Shown piece by piece: positions 61,475 to 64,000 of a stretch of 64,000 bases of DNA. Under the pieces are notes generated by a model. That model saw only the letters and a list, made by a program, of their open reading frames with translations, was not told where the DNA came from and did not search any database. The translations under genes were made by a program, and so were the position numbers. Within the stretch, counting starts at the first letter, position 1, and the number at the start of each line of letters is the position of its first letter. The stretch comes from Trileptium ribeirensis (lineage: Eukaryota; Nematoda; Enoplea; Enoplida; Thoracostomopsidae), in contig JASANE010028048.1 of NCBI GenBank assembly GCA_030248225.1, positions 124,001 to 188,000 on the forward strand, in the 5' to 3' direction.

Positions 61475-61572
61475 CACGGCGGCGGATTAACCATGGTGTG
61501 CTGTAATGACAGCCCTATACGTTAGCCACTACACTATTTATGAGCTGTTGCCCGGTTGCTTAAGGAACCTTA
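61475..61572 (-). repeat. tRNA-derived SINE head, copy 1
   Basis: On the minus strand, AATAGTGTAGTGG (A box) is followed about 40 nt later by CATGGTTAATCC (B-box-like). The sequence upstream of the A box (GGTTCCTTAAGCAACC, then CAGCTCATAAATAG) is shared with the copies at 46.0 kb and 48.5 kb, which defines a family. Confidence 0.45.
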
Positions 61573-61730
61573 CAAATCGAGCTAACAACAACGTACGTGC
61601 AAATACACGCTCCACGACAAGCTCAGTTATTGTCGGCATGTATGCTGGCACAAACGTGTGATTTTATTCGGCAAAAAGTTAAGCATATTTTGTACCGGGC
61701 ATTAATAAAAGCAGAACATTTAGCAATTCA

Positions 61731-61961
61731 CTAAGATGCGCACGTGCTATTATAGGTAGGTGCTGCAATTTTGACAAGATACTCAAATCTATACTCCGTT
61801 CGGATGTAGCATTCAATTACTGTGGCACTTGTGGCAAATTCTAATTGCATATAACAAATGTAATCCCGTGCATAACTACTTAAAGCGGAGCTTTTTCTGC
61901 ATTGGATTCTCCCAAGTCCCAAATAATTTTTAATTTCTAATTTCAGATATAAACATTGCAA
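61731..61961 (-). CDS. Coding-like minus-strand segment
   Basis: Open frame of 76 codons. The later part reads YICYMQLEFATSATVIECYI and YRFEYLVKIAAPTYNSTC, then a stop. AATGCAG at about 61902 could be its acceptor. It may belong with the 57.7-60.3 kb candidates but phases could not be matched. No homology recognised. Confidence 0.22.
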   Translation of the reverse strand: MQCLYLKLEIKNYLGLGRIQCRKSSALSSYARDYICYMQLEFATSATVIECYIRTEYRFEYLVKIAAPTYNSTCAS

Positions 61962-62752
61962 AATCCGTTATATATTATCAATAATAGTTGCTGGAAGAGT
62001 ACAACAGCACATTCGGGATCATACGTGTTGTAAAGTTCATTATAACTTAGGACTTCGTAAGTTATATACTTTTGTTAGTTACAAGATCACGTGCATGTAT
62101 AACTTATATAGCGGAAGCACACAATTAACTTCTTCAATTTTCAGACTTTTATCAAAAAAGGGCGAATACTTGTTCTTGGGTCAAGGCAAGCTAATTGTTG
62201 CTGTGGTAGCTGTATCTTTACAATAAACTAGTTAGCTTGGTTTATGGTTCAGCAAAAAACCTCACATACGCATTTTCGTCAGTCGTAGCATTTAAACTAA
62301 TTATTATTTTAGCTATTTTAATTGGTTACTCGTTAAAAGGGATGTTTCTAAACCCAAAGGTCTAAGAGGAGCATCTAGTAGCTGCAAACATTACCAGTTG
62401 TTTCGGGACAAAATTGTTACAAAAACGATTATGCGCAGTCTTATTCACGTCATGGTATTAACGACTATCTACTATTTCAAACGTATTTCATTTTTTATGT
62501 TAAACATAGATATAGCAAAATTCGAAATGCTTATTAGTGGAGTCATGAGATATGCAATACGGTCTTAGTTTGTTGAAAATAGCTGCAAATATTTGCAATA
62601 GAAATGAATATTTGCAAAAGCTGCGCAATAAAATTAATTTCTCTTAATTATTTGTTATGCGTTGTTCACAGAGAAATGTGTGCATTTACGCGCCATGGTC
62701 AGCATATACACACGTGTGCGTGGAAACATTACATTCGATACTATGTAACAAT

Positions 62753-63636
62753 CTTCGTGAGTTGTTACCCAAAGCAAGTTCTGTGTAACAACTTTGGTGC
62801 ATCGTTACGCAAAAGTGAACATTGCTGATATTTTTACGTCGAATGTTGTTACGTGAACTCGCAACTTTATACAACAATCGAATATTGTTACAAATAGTCT
62901 TTACCATACATACTCAAGTCCGAAGTCTCAGTGGTGGGGGATGGTAGCCGAGCCACTGGGGCGGGAGATGGGCCTTCGGCCTTCTAGTGGTGGGGAGGGT
63001 GTTGCGGAGCTTCAGGCAGATCGGGCTGTCTCCGGTTGGTGGAGGTAATCCGCATCACCGCAGGGGAGTCCGAGCCTCATAAGGATAATCCCGCTCTTCG
63101 CCTATTTCCGCTAAAGGCATATCATGTGATCAGCATGTTATTTCGGCGTTGCATAAATTGCGACATTGACTCTTTGTTGCGCGCGTACGTACCATATGTG
63201 GGTCCTATTATACAGTATACGAGCGAGGCTCCGTCGCCCAGCCATATGTTGGAAATTGACAAAATTGAAACTATGCATGCTCTATAGTGCATATACAGTT
63301 TCAGATCCCTGGGGGAAATGCCGATAACTTCCTCCAATGGGCGGCAGCCCCATTTTCCTGAAGTTCCGCAACCCCTTCGGCATTCCGCTGACCCGCTTCG
63401 AGGCCAAAAACTGATCTCCCGCCCCGTGCCACGGATACCATCCTCCATTAAGTGAGACCTCGGACCTTGAGTATGTATGATTCGTAACGACATTCGATTG
63501 TTTTCTATAAAACTGCGAGTGCACGTAACAGCCTTCGACGGTAACAACATTAGCAATCTTTTTATATACAATAACTTATGCGTAACAACGCACCAAAATT
63601 GTTACGCACGACTGCTTGCGTAACAACTCACGAAGG
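62753..63636. mobile_element. Foldback-type element with long inverted arms
   Basis: Left arm about 62753-63075 and right arm about 63303-63636 are inverted copies along their length. Shared blocks include CTTCGTGAGTTGTTAC at both outer ends, ACATACTCAAG, GGGGCGGGAGAT and GTTGCGGA(G/A)CTTCAGG. The spacer is about 230 nt and non-coding. The outer third is built of repeated GTTGTTACG/CGTAACAAC motifs; the inner part is the GC-rich module seen elsewhere. No target duplication was clear. Confidence 0.65.
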
Positions 63637-64000
63637 TTAATGAAACGCCGCCAACCATCCTATTTTGTAATAACCGATGTCGAATCGCAAAACCTTGTAA
63701 AAGAAAAAATATCATTCGGTTTCTCGTTAGCCGATAATTGACAAAATTAAATCCAAGTGTCAGAAATTATGCCTTGCGCTTGAATATACTTTTGGCATTT
63801 TCAATTTGCAGAAATCTGCTTCCCTAATGCCTAATCATTTAAATACTGATTATTCAGTGTTCACGAACAAATTTAGTGCAAAACTTACGTCACAGCAAAT
63901 CGATCCTATAGTTAATCTCTTGGTGTTCTCGAATAAAACCGGTCTAACTCATATTCGACAAATTTTCTGTCTCAAAAATATGGGCGATTTTGCTAAAATT

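Overview
Animal-like eukaryotic DNA: AT-rich overall, with GC-richer islands formed by repeats, almost no long open frames, canonical GT..AG junctions, many small non-autonomous DNA transposons (MITEs), tRNA-derived SINEs and tandem duplications. CpG-containing codons are common in the exons. I see no bacterial operon, phage, CRISPR array or rRNA. The species is not identifiable by eye. Two very short candidate introns (30 and 43 nt) beside multi-kilobase ones are a clue to lineage but not decisive.

Layout. The best-supported content is a minus-strand gene (gene 1) from about 22.1 kb down to 3.52 kb. I joined it by hand from eight exons whose splice phases all agree (1239 nt, 412 codons plus stop). 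Its family is not recognised. A 23-nt ATG-containing exon at 2.6 kb may start the next gene on the same strand. A second minus-strand gene (gene 2) starts at 45.3 kb with a serine-rich first exon and appears to run through very small exons (26-46 nt) in huge introns to about 29.3 kb. It is less certain. Two plus-strand terminal-exon candidates with nearby AATAAA signals (35.9-36.2 kb and 37.7-37.9 kb) lie antisense within or beside its introns. From 57 to 62 kb there are several coding-like segments, mostly minus strand, including a pair of exons separated by a 30-nt intron. I could not join them into one gene.

The rest is intron, intergenic DNA and repeats. (1) A MITE family with ends like TGCGGCGTTCACGTTATAA and 3-bp TTA/TAA target duplications has full copies at 22.8, 24.9 and 38.4 kb. 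A fourth copy at 9.8-12.6 kb is split by a 2.36-kb insertion. (2) A roughly 0.88-kb foldback element with long inverted arms ends the window (62.75-63.64 kb). (3) A dispersed GC-rich module with an AT-rich core occurs at 1.0, 13.1, 19.1, 44.6, 55.0, 59.0 and 63.0 kb. (4) tRNA-derived SINE heads occur at 46.0, 48.5 and 61.5 kb, with another tRNA-like sequence at 8.0 kb. (5) There are several tandem duplications, a degenerate minisatellite and strong hairpins.

Gene models were made by eye from splice sites, open frames and phase; no homology or transcript data were available.
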